From positions 620,001-684,000 of the forward strand of contig NZ_JAODWD010000004.1 in NCBI RefSeq assembly GCF_025345615.1: a DNA stretch of 64,000 nucleotides, written 5' to 3'. The DNA is from Mycobacterium deserti. Its GTDB lineage: Bacteria > Actinomycetota > Actinomycetes > Mycobacteriales > Mycobacteriaceae. Below the pieces are notes generated by a model. The model was not told the DNA's origin and did no database searches. It was given only the letters and a program-made list of their open reading frames with translations. Positions 34,832 through 43,501 of the stretch are shown in pieces. A program made the position numbers and the translations under genes. The first letter of the stretch is position 1. Every line of letters begins with the position of its first letter.

Positions 34832-35984
34832 GGCCTGATCCTTCCAAGATCGTGACAGCCGACACCGCGGTCGGGCCACCGATGTTGTGCGCCAGAGCGA
34901 CTCGTGCGCCGTCCACTTGGTTCACCGCCTCCCCGCGGAGTTGTGCGAATAGCTCGACGCACTGTGCCACACCAGTCGCGCCCGGCGGGTGGCCTTTGCA
35001 TTTCAGGCCACCGCTCGGATTGACCGGCAGCGACCCACCGATGGTGGTGGCGTCGGTCTCGAGCAGCTTGTGAGCGCCGAAGCGATCGGCGAAGCCGAGG
35101 TCTTCGTAGCTGATGAGTTCGATGCCCGTGAAGTAGTCGTGCACCTCGGCGACATCGATGTCGGCCGGGGTGAGACCCGCCATGCCGAACGCCTGCTTCG
35201 CGGCGCGCACGGTCGCGGTGAAAGTCGTCATGTCCGCCTTGTGCTGATGCATCACGGAATCCAGGCCAAGGCCGACGCCGCGGATCCAGACCGGACGATC
35301 GGTGAACCGGTCGACGACATCCTCGGCCGCCAGCACCAGCGCCGCGGCCCCATCGCTCTGCGGCGCGCAGTCATAGACGTGGAACGGGGTGACCACGGTC
35401 GGCGCATTGAGCGCCTGCTCCATGGTGATCTCGAAGCGCAGTCGCGCCTTGGGGTTCTTCACCCCGTGGCGGTGGTTCTTGACCGCCACCATCGCGAGAT
35501 GTTCCCGGGTTGCCGGGGATTCGTGCAGGTACCGCCGCACGTGCAGCGCGCATCCCGCGGTGGCGACACCGAGCGGATAGTCCCACGCGGAGTCGCGGGC
35601 CATGGCTTCCCACTCCCACAGCACATCTCGTGACGTAGTGTCGCGGAGCTTGTCGGCACCCATCACCAGTGCGACGTCGCACGCGCCTGACGCAAGCCCG
35701 AACACGGCGTTTCGGATCGCGTCATGGCCGGTGGCACAGGAGTTCTCGACCCGGGTGACCGGTACCTCGGGCAGGCCGAGGACGTCGGCGAGGATGCCGG
35801 ACGGCAGTCCGTCCGCGGTGCCCATCGCGCCGAACCACGCGGCCTGCAGGTCACTCTTCGCCAGGCCCTTGTCGACGCTGGCCGCGCAATCTGCGAACGC
35901 GATCGGCAGCAGATCCTTGATGCCGAGCGCGAAATGCTCGGCGAACGGCGTCATCCCGGCGCCGACGACGGCGACTTTCCTCAT
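34818..35984 (-). CDS. Thiolase (SCP-x/FadA5-like) acetyl-CoA acyltransferase
   Basis: A 388-residue thiolase-superfamily enzyme. The nucleophile cysteine is in VENSCATGHDAIRN near residue 86, the second active-site motif is GGLKCKGHPPGATGVAQ with the GHP histidine, and the C-terminal motif is NIGGPTAV. It would thiolytically shorten a beta-ketoacyl-CoA. The ATG at 35984 is the only sensible start; it follows the OB-domain protein by 28 bp. Position directly before yrbEA links chain shortening with import of the same substrate. Confidence 0.87.
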   Translation of the reverse strand: MRKVAVVGAGMTPFAEHFALGIKDLLPIAFADCAASVDKGLAKSDLQAAWFGAMGTADGLPSGILADVLGLPEVPVTRVENSCATGHDAIRNAVFGLASGACDVALVMGADKLRDTTSRDVLWEWEAMARDSAWDYPLGVATAGCALHVRRYLHESPATREHLAMVAVKNHRHGVKNPKARLRFEITMEQALNAPTVVTPFHVYDCAPQSDGAAALVLAAEDVVDRFTDRPVWIRGVGLGLDSVMHQHKADMTTFTATVRAAKQAFGMAGLTPADIDVAEVHDYFTGIELISYEDLGFADRFGAHKLLETDATTIGGSLPVNPSGGLKCKGHPPGATGVAQCVELFAQLRGEAVNQVDGARVALAHNIGGPTAVSAVTILEGSGHGAR

Positions 35985-36012
35985 GCGCGGTCCGCCGGCA
36001 TCTCGCAGACCC

Positions 36013-37185
36013 TCATGCTGCCGCCGCCGGTTCGAACGCGTAGCCGTAGTCGGGCACCCCGGACCGGATTGCGACCCTGCGCAGTGCGAGCCTGCCGCGG
36101 TCACCGATGTCGACCGACCCCGGTTCGGTACCGGTCACCTTCACCAGCGCCCGCACGCCCACGTTGTCGAGTTCGACGATCACAAGCGAGTACGGCGAAC
36201 GCAGCCCGGGTACCGGTAGATGCACCGTCGTTTCCGTGTACACGGTGCCGGTGCGCGGCAGCGGCACCAACTCGTAGTCGGTGGTCAACGCACCGCCGTC
36301 ACCGACGCGATAGCGCGGAGGGAAGTCCAATTCCTCCGAACCGGCGAACTGCCCTGCCTCCCAACGGACCTTGGCCTCGAACGCCCGCTCGTATGCCGCC
36401 AGGGAGATGGGTAGATCGACATCGGTGACATAGTCGCCCTCGGGCAGCGGCCGTGCCGACGGCTCCCGGCGGTGCGTCGCCGCCGCGCCGCCCGCGACCG
36501 TGATGCCGGACAGGATGGCCTGCTCGACGGCGACGAGGGGCCCGAGGGAACCGGCATCGGCCATTCCGGCGAGTGCGAACAGACTGGAACTGGCCCCCGA
36601 GGTCGGCAGGGCGGGCGGATTGCCGATGCACAGGTCAAGCGCGCGACGATGATCGACACCCGCAACCGCGGCGGGGGTGTCCAGCCACGCCGCCTCCAGG
36701 GAGGCGATCAGGCCGCGCTGATGCAGCAGCCGCGGATCGCCGTAGTCGTGCACGTCTCCGGTCGAGTTGCGGGTGCGCACCGGAAGGCTCCGCGAGATGC
36801 GGGCCGCCGTGCGCACCTGCAACCCGCGGTCGGAAGTAACGACGGCGGCGGCACCCGCGGGCTCGACATCGCTACCGATGATCAACGTCCGGGGCCGTGC
36901 GGAGCTCAGCGCGTCCAACGTCGCCGGCGCACCGCCGAGACGCTCGTCGACCTCCAGTTCGGGGTCGAGCCCCAGCCCGGCGAGCAGCACTGCGGCGTTG
37001 CTGCTCTCCAGCAGTGGCAAGTCCCGGCTGACCAGCACCACCCGCTCCACTGCCCCACCGCCGGCCAGCGCGGCGCGGCCCGCCTCGACCGCAAGCGTGA
37101 TCGCGTCCTCGTCGTCGCCGGGCACCCGGTGCTGGGGGGTTCCCCAGCACGGCAGGTAGGTGCCGATCGAAGCGACATAAGGCAT
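36013..37185 (-). CDS. HMG-CoA-synthase-like N-terminal region with C-terminal OB fold; zinc ribbon lost
   Basis: A 390-residue protein. Residues 1-260 resemble the thiolase-fold 3-hydroxy-3-methylglutaryl-CoA synthase family in outline (starting YVASIGTYLPCWG), without a clear catalytic cysteine motif. The last 110 residues look like a DUF35 OB fold (ELVPLPRTGTVYTETTVHLP, VRALVKVTGTEPG). The zinc-ribbon cysteines expected between the two are gone: the segment reads RWEAGQFAGSEELDFPPRYR. It may be a scaffold for the adjacent thiolase, with which it is cotranscribed. Confidence 0.72.
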   Translation of the reverse strand: MPYVASIGTYLPCWGTPQHRVPGDDEDAITLAVEAGRAALAGGGAVERVVLVSRDLPLLESSNAAVLLAGLGLDPELEVDERLGGAPATLDALSSARPRTLIIGSDVEPAGAAAVVTSDRGLQVRTAARISRSLPVRTRNSTGDVHDYGDPRLLHQRGLIASLEAAWLDTPAAVAGVDHRRALDLCIGNPPALPTSGASSSLFALAGMADAGSLGPLVAVEQAILSGITVAGGAAATHRREPSARPLPEGDYVTDVDLPISLAAYERAFEAKVRWEAGQFAGSEELDFPPRYRVGDGGALTTDYELVPLPRTGTVYTETTVHLPVPGLRSPYSLVIVELDNVGVRALVKVTGTEPGSVDIGDRGRLALRRVAIRSGVPDYGYAFEPAAAA

Positions 37186-37203
37186 TGCGCGGTCTCTTTC
37201 GAC

Positions 37204-38412
37204 TTAGGTGACGGCGCCGGCCGTCTTGAGCTCGATGATGCGGTCCCAATCCAAGCCCAGTTCCAGCAAGATTTCGTCAGTTTGCTCCGCGAATCCCGGA
37301 GCGGGTCCGGTTTCGGGAGCGCTGACATCGAATTGAACCGGGTTCGCGACCAATTCGAGCTCGCCGGCCTGTACCAGGTATTCGTTGGCGCGGATCTGGG
37401 TGTCCTCGACCGCCTGCAAGGTGTCCTGCACCGGCGCCCACGGTCCGAGCAGGCTCGAGAAGCGCTCACTCCACTCGGCGAGCGGGCGCTTGGCCATCGT
37501 CTCCTTGAGGATTTCGGCAGCCGCCTCGGTGTTCTCGGCGATCGACTCGACGGTGGCGAACCGCGGGTCGTCGGCGAGCTCGTCGAGACCCATGTGCTTG
37601 CACACGTCGGCCCAGAACTTCGTGGGCTGCATCATCACGAAGGAGATGTAGCGGTCGTCGGCCGTCGGATACAGACCGACGAGCGGATTGATCGGCGACC
37701 CGTGCACCCCGGGCGGGAAGGCCTCCATCCGCTGGCCGAGGTGTTTGGTCAGCGCCACGGTGTGTCCGAGCGACCACAGTCCGCTGCCCAGCAGCGACAC
37801 ATCGACCACCGACGGCTCGCCGGTGCGTTCGCGCTTGAGCAGCGCGGCGGCAATCCCGCCGGCCAAATTGGTTCCTGAAATGGTGTCGCCGTAGGCGGGT
37901 CCGGGCGGACCGACCATGCCCGGCGTGCCGGGCGGCGTGATCGTCGCGGCCGTGCCTGCGCGGCACCAGAACGCGGTCATGTCGTAGCCGCCCTTGACCG
38001 ACTCTTCACCGCGCGGCCCGAGCGCACTGCCCCTGGCGTAGATGATCTTCGGGTTGACCGCCCGAACATCGTCGACGTCGATGCCGAACCTCTCTCGATG
38101 GCCGGGCAGGAAGCTGGTAAGGAACACGTCTGCCTTTTTCGCCAGCTCCAGCAGCACCTGCTTGCCCTCGGGCACGGACATGTCCAGACCGATGCTGCGC
38201 TTGCCGCGGTTGGCGTGCTCGATGTTCGGGTTCGGGTCTCCCTCGACGCGCAGCAGCCCCGTCTGCCGCAGACCGCGCTGCGGGTCACCGGTCACCGCGT
38301 GCTCGACCTTGATGACGTCGGCACCCCACTCGCGCAGCACCGCACCGGCCGACGGGACGAACCCGTACATCGCGACCTCGAGAACGCGAATGCCCTCCAA
38401 TGGCCTACTCAT
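37204..38412 (-). CDS. CaiB/BaiF family class III CoA-transferase
   Basis: A 402-residue class III CoA-transferase. It begins RPLEGIRVLEVAMYG, has the EHANRGKRSIGLD segment near residue 65-77 and the catalytic aspartate in GGYDMTAFW (Asp144). Such enzymes move CoA between carboxylates, activating substrates without ATP; bile-acid BaiF and steroid-linked relatives are precedents. ATG 38412 has AGAGGAGAG upstream. It lies 28 bp after the aldehyde dehydrogenase, which could supply the carboxylate. Confidence 0.87.
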   Translation of the reverse strand: MSRPLEGIRVLEVAMYGFVPSAGAVLREWGADVIKVEHAVTGDPQRGLRQTGLLRVEGDPNPNIEHANRGKRSIGLDMSVPEGKQVLLELAKKADVFLTSFLPGHRERFGIDVDDVRAVNPKIIYARGSALGPRGEESVKGGYDMTAFWCRAGTAATITPPGTPGMVGPPGPAYGDTISGTNLAGGIAAALLKRERTGEPSVVDVSLLGSGLWSLGHTVALTKHLGQRMEAFPPGVHGSPINPLVGLYPTADDRYISFVMMQPTKFWADVCKHMGLDELADDPRFATVESIAENTEAAAEILKETMAKRPLAEWSERFSSLLGPWAPVQDTLQAVEDTQIRANEYLVQAGELELVANPVQFDVSAPETGPAPGFAEQTDEILLELGLDWDRIIELKTAGAVT

Positions 38413-38440
38413 GGCACTCTCCTCTTCGCGCGAGCGCTCA

Positions 38441-39940
38441 TCAGCCGCCCACCACCGTCGCAAATGTCTTGCTCTCCAGGAACTCTTCGAGTCCTGCCGT
38501 GCCCATCTCCCGGCCGATCCCCGACTGTTTGAAGCCGCCGAAGGGCGTGTCGGGGCTGAAGTAGTTGCCGCCGTTGATCGAGAAGGTTCCGGTGCGGATG
38601 CGGCGGGCCACCGCGAGCGCCCGATCCTGACTGCCGAACACGGCGCCGGACAGTCCGTAGATGGAGTTGTTCGCGATGCGGACGGCGTCGTCGTCGTCGG
38701 AGTAGGCGATGACCACCAGGACCGGACCGAACACCTCCTCCTGGGCGATCTCGCTGTCGGGGTCGACGCCGGTCAGCAGCGTGGGGGTGTAGAAGTATCC
38801 CGGATCGACCTTTTCGCCGCCGGTGACCAGCGTGGCGCCGGCGTCGACAGCGCGCTTCACCATGCCGTCGACCTTGTCCCGCTGTTTCTCGCTGATCAGC
38901 GGGCCCATGTACGTGCCTTCCGCGGTCGGGTCGCCGTAGCGCACCAGGCCGAAGTTGTTCTTGACCAGCTCCACGATTTCGTCGTGATGCTCGCGCGGCA
39001 CCAGCAATCGCGACGTCAGCGCACAGCCCTGGCCGGCGTGGGTGACCATGCTGAACGCGGAGAAGAGCGCAGCCATGCTGAAATCGGCGTCGTCGAGCAC
39101 GATCGCCGCCGACTTGCCGCCGAGTTCGAGGAAGACCTTCTTCAACGTGTCGCTCGCAGCCGCCATGATCCTGCGGCCCGTCGGCGTCGAACCAGTGAAC
39201 GTGACCATGTCGACGTCGGGGCTCGCGGTCAGCGCCGCGCCGACCTCCGGGTCCGCACCGCTGAGCACGTTGACCACGCCGGCCGGGATGTCGGTGTGGT
39301 TGGCGATCAGTTCGCCGAGCGCGAGCGTGACCAATGGTGTGTCCGGAGCGCCCTTCAATATCACTGTGCAACCCGCGGCGAGTGCCGGAGCGAGCTTGGC
39401 CAGAGCAAGCTGGTTCGGATAGTTGTAGGCGATGATGGCGGCCACGACACCGGCCGCCTCCTTCTCGACCCAGCGGTGGTGCTGCATGCCGCGACTCTCG
39501 ATGTTGCCGAGATCCTCGGTCATCGGATAGCTCTTCAACAAATCCGCGTAGTAGCGCACGATGTCGATCGGCCCGTCCAACTGCGCGCCCGCGATCAGTG
39601 CAGGGGTGGCGCCGACCTCGGCGATGGTGAGCGCGGCAAGTTCCTCGCGATGCTCGACGAGCGCCGTGTGAAACTGCTCGAGGCACCGGATCCGTAGCTC
39701 GGTGTTGGTAGACCAGTCGGTCGTGTCGAAGGCGCGCCGCGCGGCGGCGATCGCGGCCTCGGCGTCGCCGACCGTGGCGTCCGGCGCATGGCCGAGCACG
39801 AGACCGGTGGCGGGGTTCACCGAGGGAAACGTCCGTGGGGTCTCGAGCAGCCGGCCGTCGATCAGCAGGCGACGCTCGACACGCGCTTGCGCGGTGTCGG
39901 CTTGTGCGCTCTCGCTCGAGATGGTGGTCGCTTCCTGCAT
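38441..39940 (-). CDS. Aldehyde dehydrogenase
   Basis: A 499-residue NAD(P)-dependent aldehyde dehydrogenase. It has AAIIAYNYPNQLALAKLAPA (phosphate-site lysine region), FTGSTPTGRRI, the catalytic Glu in FLELGGKSA and the catalytic Cys in THAGQGCALTS. It is the first gene of the twelve-gene run that ends with mceF. Tandem ATGs at 39943 and 39940 lie close after GAGGAGG, so the exact start is uncertain. The operator pair is at 40011-40038. It likely oxidises an aldehyde made by the divergent P450/SDR operon. Confidence 0.87.
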   Translation of the reverse strand: MQEATTISSESAQADTAQARVERRLLIDGRLLETPRTFPSVNPATGLVLGHAPDATVGDAEAAIAAARRAFDTTDWSTNTELRIRCLEQFHTALVEHREELAALTIAEVGATPALIAGAQLDGPIDIVRYYADLLKSYPMTEDLGNIESRGMQHHRWVEKEAAGVVAAIIAYNYPNQLALAKLAPALAAGCTVILKGAPDTPLVTLALGELIANHTDIPAGVVNVLSGADPEVGAALTASPDVDMVTFTGSTPTGRRIMAAASDTLKKVFLELGGKSAAIVLDDADFSMAALFSAFSMVTHAGQGCALTSRLLVPREHHDEIVELVKNNFGLVRYGDPTAEGTYMGPLISEKQRDKVDGMVKRAVDAGATLVTGGEKVDPGYFYTPTLLTGVDPDSEIAQEEVFGPVLVVIAYSDDDDAVRIANNSIYGLSGAVFGSQDRALAVARRIRTGTFSINGGNYFSPDTPFGGFKQSGIGREMGTAGLEEFLESKTFATVVGG

Positions 39941-40010
39941 CATCCTCCTCAGCGCGCGGGCAACGTCCGTCGGCAAGGTCGTCGGCCTGCGCTACGTCCC
40001 CCAATATGAT

Positions 40011-40038
40011 GGAAACTTCATTCTCATCTTCGGCGAAT
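40011..40038. promoter_or_regulatory. GAGAAT-box pair before the ALDH-mce operon
   Basis: GGAAAC-TTC-ATTCTC (9 of 12) at 40011-40025, then 7 nt, then GCGAAT (40033-40038, 5 of 6). The second half-site is itself part of a palindrome GCGAAT-N5-ATTCGC at 40033-40049. It lies 71 bp upstream of the ALDH start. Confidence 0.52.
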
Positions 40039-40175
40039 CATACATTCGCGACAAGAGAACACAAGCAAATGGACAGAACTGCCGCTGCCTGCAATTAACG
40101 GTGCGACAATCGACCGTCGAACGTCTCACCAGTGCGAATCGCGCTCTGTTCTTGTCTTGCACAATTGCAACGAGC

Positions 40176-40190
40176 GAGAGTACGGTTCTC
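40176..40190. promoter_or_regulatory. GAGAAT-box operator before the SDR-ferredoxin-P450 operon
   Basis: GAGAGT-ACG-GTTCTC matches 10 of 12 half-site bases and its arms are each one base from consensus. It is 46 bp upstream of the GTG at 40236 and shares the divergent region with the site at 40011. Confidence 0.6.
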
Positions 40191-40235
40191 ATAATCGGAA
40201 GGATGATTCTTGAACGCTGAAGACCTGGCGGCGCA

Positions 40236-40934
40236 GTGAAGAGCGCTGTTGTGACCGGCGGCGCCTCGGGCATCGGCCTGGCCGTCGCCCAGAGGCTGCG
40301 CGCCGACGGCATGCATGTGGCCACGCTCGATCTCAATCCCACCGACGACGAGTTCGCGTTCACCGCCGACGTCACCGACCGGGGTCAGGTGGACGAGGCG
40401 CTGGGCGCGATCCGCGCGAAACTCGGGCCGGTCGCTGTTCTGGTCAATGCCGCGGGTCTCGAATCGTTCAAGCGCTTCTCCGAGATCGAGTTCGACCGTT
40501 GGCAGCGCGTCATCGACGTCAACCTCAACGGTGTCTTCCACTGTGTACAAGCCGTGCTGCCGGACATGATCGAGGCCGGATGGGGCCGAATCGTCAACAT
40601 CTCGTCGTCGAGCACGCATTCCGGGCAGCCGTTCATGTCGGCCTACGTGGCCGCGAAGTCGGCGGTCAACGGGTTGACCAAGTCGCTCGCGCTCGAATAC
40701 GGGCCCCACGGCATCACCGTCAACGCGGTGCCGCCTGGATTCATCGACACCCCGATGCTTCGGAAGTCCGAAGAACGCGGGTATCTCGCTGTGCAGCAGA
40801 GCATCGAGTCGACTCCGGTGCGCCGGATCGGTCGGCCCGAGGACATCGCCGCGGCGTGCGCTTTCCTGGTCTCCGAAGAGGCCGGGTACATCACCGGACA
40901 GATCCTGGGCGTCAACGGCGGCCGGAACACGTAG
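40236..40934 (+). CDS. Short-chain dehydrogenase/reductase (3-oxoacyl-ACP-reductase-like)
   Basis: A 232-residue classical SDR with VVTGGASGIGLAVAQRL, VLVNAAGLES, a serine in IVNISSSSTHSG and YVAAKSAVNGLTKSLALEYG as the YxxxK. It ends in the NGG motif near the C-terminus (ILGVNGGRNT). It oxidises a secondary alcohol or reduces a ketone with NAD(P). GTG start 40236. It leads the operon SDR-SDR-ferredoxin-P450 and is divergent from the ALDH-mce operon. Confidence 0.85.
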   Translation: MKSAVVTGGASGIGLAVAQRLRADGMHVATLDLNPTDDEFAFTADVTDRGQVDEALGAIRAKLGPVAVLVNAAGLESFKRFSEIEFDRWQRVIDVNLNGVFHCVQAVLPDMIEAGWGRIVNISSSSTHSGQPFMSAYVAAKSAVNGLTKSLALEYGPHGITVNAVPPGFIDTPMLRKSEERGYLAVQQSIESTPVRRIGRPEDIAAACAFLVSEEAGYITGQILGVNGGRNT

Positions 40935-40960
40935 GCAAGCAGTTCAGAAAGGACACCTCA

Positions 40961-41821
40961 GTGGGACGGGTTCAAGGCAAAGTCGCTTTCGTCACCGGCG
41001 CCGCTCGCGGGCAGGGCCGCAGTCACGCGGTTCGATTGGCCGAAGAAGGCGCCGACATCATCGCGGTTGATCTGTGTCAGGACATCGAGACAATCGGATA
41101 TCCCATGGCGAAGCCGGAGGATCTCGAGGAGACCGCGAAGCTGGTCGAGAAGACCGGACGCGGGGTGTTCACCGCGCAGGCCGACGTTCGCGAGGCCGCC
41201 CAACTGCGGGCGGCGCTCGAGGAGGGCATCTCGCAATTCGGTCGCCTCGACATCGTCGTCGCCCAGGCCGGGATCGCCGGTATGAAGGGCAATCCCCCGC
41301 TGCAGGCCTGGGTCGACGTCATCAACACGAACCTGATCGGCACCCTCAACGCGATCAACGTGGCGCTGCCGCATCTGTCAGAGGGCGCAGCCATCGTGGC
41401 CACGGGGTCCACCGCGGCGTTGATGGACACCCACCAGAAGAACGATCCGGGCAACGATCCGGGCGGCATGGCCTACGTGCACTCCAAGCGGGCGCTGTCG
41501 AACTACGTTCACGACCTCGCGACCGAGCTTGCGCCGCGCGGCATTCGGGCCAACGTCGTTCATCCGACGAATTGCAACACCGACATGCTGCAGAGCGAGC
41601 CGATGTACCGGTCGTTCCGGCCGGACCTGGAGAAGCCGACGCTTGCCGACGCAGAGCCGGTGTTCTACGTGCAACAGGCGATGAAGGTGCCGTGGATCGA
41701 GCCGATCGACATCAGCAATGCGGTGTTGTGGCTGGCATCCGACGAAGCCCGCTATGTGACCGGGATGCAGGTTCGGGTCGACGCCGGCGGCTACCTCAAG
41801 TGGTACGACTACCACATCTGA
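40961..41821 (+). CDS. Mycofactocin-type SDR oxidoreductase
   Basis: A 286-residue SDR whose N-terminus (RVQGKVAFVTGAARGQGRSH, then AEEGADIIAVD) is the signature of the mycofactocin-coupled SDR family. The catalytic pair is in AYVHSKRALSNYV. These enzymes hold NAD(H) tightly and pass electrons to the peptide-derived cofactor mycofactocin. GTG 40961 has AGAAAGGA 7 nt upstream. The downstream ferredoxin/P450 suggests it oxidises an alcohol made by hydroxylation. Mycofactocin biosynthesis genes are not in the window. Confidence 0.87.
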   Translation: MGRVQGKVAFVTGAARGQGRSHAVRLAEEGADIIAVDLCQDIETIGYPMAKPEDLEETAKLVEKTGRGVFTAQADVREAAQLRAALEEGISQFGRLDIVVAQAGIAGMKGNPPLQAWVDVINTNLIGTLNAINVALPHLSEGAAIVATGSTAALMDTHQKNDPGNDPGGMAYVHSKRALSNYVHDLATELAPRGIRANVVHPTNCNTDMLQSEPMYRSFRPDLEKPTLADAEPVFYVQQAMKVPWIEPIDISNAVLWLASDEARYVTGMQVRVDAGGYLKWYDYHI

Positions 41822-41836
41822 TCGGAGACAACGCAA

Positions 41837-42031
41837 GTGAAGGTTTCTGTCGACTCAGGGCGGTGCCAAGGCCACACGCTGTGCTCGATGATCGCCCCGG
41901 ATTCCTTTGAGCTCAGCGACATCGACGGCACGGCGTCGCCGGTGAACGAGGTGGTCCCGCCGGATCAGGAGGACGCGGTTCGCGAGGCCGTGCAGTCCTG
42001 CCCGGAGCAGGCCATCTCGATCGAAGAGTGA
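41837..42031 (+). CDS. Ferredoxin with CxxHxxC cluster motif
   Basis: A 64-residue ferredoxin of the P450-associated mycobacterial type. Cluster residues are Cys10, Cys16 and Cys55 (CPEQAI), with His13 at the position where a fourth cysteine would sit. This pattern is typical of mycobacterial [3Fe-4S] (sometimes [4Fe-4S]) ferredoxins that donate electrons to the adjacent P450. It lies 15 bp after the SDR and immediately precedes the P450. Confidence 0.88.
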   Translation: MKVSVDSGRCQGHTLCSMIAPDSFELSDIDGTASPVNEVVPPDQEDAVREAVQSCPEQAISIEE

Positions 42032-42057
42032 CCGACCAGAGCACAGGGAGATCTATC

Positions 42058-43437
42058 GTGAGCAACGTCGACGACATCGCCGGCGATGCAGCCGCTGACA
42101 GCGATCGCAAGAAGAATCGGTACCACTTCGATCGCCACACGCCGGAGTATCGCGAACAGTTCGAGAAGATCACCGCGGAGATGCAGTCCCGGTGCCCGAT
42201 GGCGTGGACCGACACCTACAACGGGCACTGGGTCGCCGCGGACAGCAAGCACGTGTTCGAACTGGCCCGTTGTCCGGCGGTGTCCAACGACCACGACATC
42301 AACAATGAGCGCAGGGGCTATCAGGGCATCACCATCCCGAAGGCGCAGCGCGCCACCGTCGTCCGCGGGGGAATCCTCGAGATGGACGAACCTGAGCACA
42401 GCATCTACCGAGGTGCGCTGAACCCCTACCTGTCCCCCGCGGCGATCAAGCGGTGGCAACCCTTCGTCGACGAGATCGTCCGCGCGGCCCTCGACGAGAA
42501 GATCGAGTCGGGCCGCATCGACTTCGTCGACGACCTGGCCAACATCGTTCCCGCGGTCCTCACGCTGGCGATGATGGGCATCGAACTGCACAAATGGCCG
42601 GTCTACAGCGAGCCCGCACACCTGTCGGTGTCCACCCCGGAACACTCACCCGACGCGCCGCGCGTCGCGGAGATGAACCGGCAAATGGGCATCGACATGA
42701 TCAACACGATGATGGAGGTCCGCGAGAATCCGCGGCCCGGGCTCATCAACGCACTGCTGCAACTGCGCATCGACGGGGAGCCCGCCCCTGACCTCGAGAT
42801 CCTCGGCAACCTGGGGTTGATCATCGGCGGCGGCTTCGACACCACAACGGCGCTCACCGCGCACGCACTCGAGTGGCTTTCGGAGAACCCGGACAAGCGG
42901 GAGCTGCTCAGTCGCGAACGCGATACGCTGCTGAACCCGGCCACCGAGGAGTTTCTGCGCTTCTACACTCCGGCTCCCGGCGACGGGCGCACCTTCTCGG
43001 CGGACGTCGAGGTCGAGGGCCAGCGCTTCAAAGAGGGCGAGCGCCTCTGGATCTCCTGGGCGATGGCCAACCGCGATCCGGCGGTGTTCGAGAAACCCAA
43101 CGAAATCATCCTCGACCGAAAAGGCAACCGGCATTTCAGCTTCGGTATCGGAGTGCACCGCTGCGTCGGGTCGAACGTCGCGCGCACCGTGTTCAAGTCG
43201 ATGTTGACCGCAGTGCTCGACCGGATGCCCGATTACGTCTGCGACCCCGAGGGCACCGAACATTACGAGACCATCGGCGTCATCCAGGGCATGAAGCATC
43301 TGCCCGCGACGTTCACCCCGGGCAAGCCACTCGGACCCGGGCTCGACGAGACACTGAAGAATCTTCAGCGCATCTGCGACGAGCAGCAACCGGCGCGGCC
43401 CATCACCGAGCACAAGGACGCCGTCGTCATTGATTGA
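42058..43437 (+). CDS. Cytochrome P450
   Basis: A 459-residue P450. I-helix LIIGGGFDTTTALT at about residues 254-267, ExxR in EEFLRFY, heme ligand Cys369 in HFSFGIGVHRCVGSNVAR. GTG 42058 has CAGGGAG upstream; an in-frame GTG at 42028 overlapping the ferredoxin stop is the alternative. Its cognate electron donor is likely the ferredoxin just upstream. It shares no obvious family with the P450 at 22906. Substrate unknown, probably the compound imported by the mce system. Confidence 0.88.
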   Translation: MSNVDDIAGDAAADSDRKKNRYHFDRHTPEYREQFEKITAEMQSRCPMAWTDTYNGHWVAADSKHVFELARCPAVSNDHDINNERRGYQGITIPKAQRATVVRGGILEMDEPEHSIYRGALNPYLSPAAIKRWQPFVDEIVRAALDEKIESGRIDFVDDLANIVPAVLTLAMMGIELHKWPVYSEPAHLSVSTPEHSPDAPRVAEMNRQMGIDMINTMMEVRENPRPGLINALLQLRIDGEPAPDLEILGNLGLIIGGGFDTTTALTAHALEWLSENPDKRELLSRERDTLLNPATEEFLRFYTPAPGDGRTFSADVEVEGQRFKEGERLWISWAMANRDPAVFEKPNEIILDRKGNRHFSFGIGVHRCVGSNVARTVFKSMLTAVLDRMPDYVCDPEGTEHYETIGVIQGMKHLPATFTPGKPLGPGLDETLKNLQRICDEQQPARPITEHKDAVVID

Positions 43438-43501
43438 TCCGAACCGGACTTCGCGGCGAGGTGATTTGATGAGCATCGGTGAGAGGTAGGAGGGGACGGC
43501 G

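Noticed and set aside
40033..40049. GCGAAT-N5-ATTCGC as a separate operator
   Set aside because: It is a clean palindrome but occurs once in the window and overlaps the GAGAAT-box pair; not enough to call a distinct regulator site.
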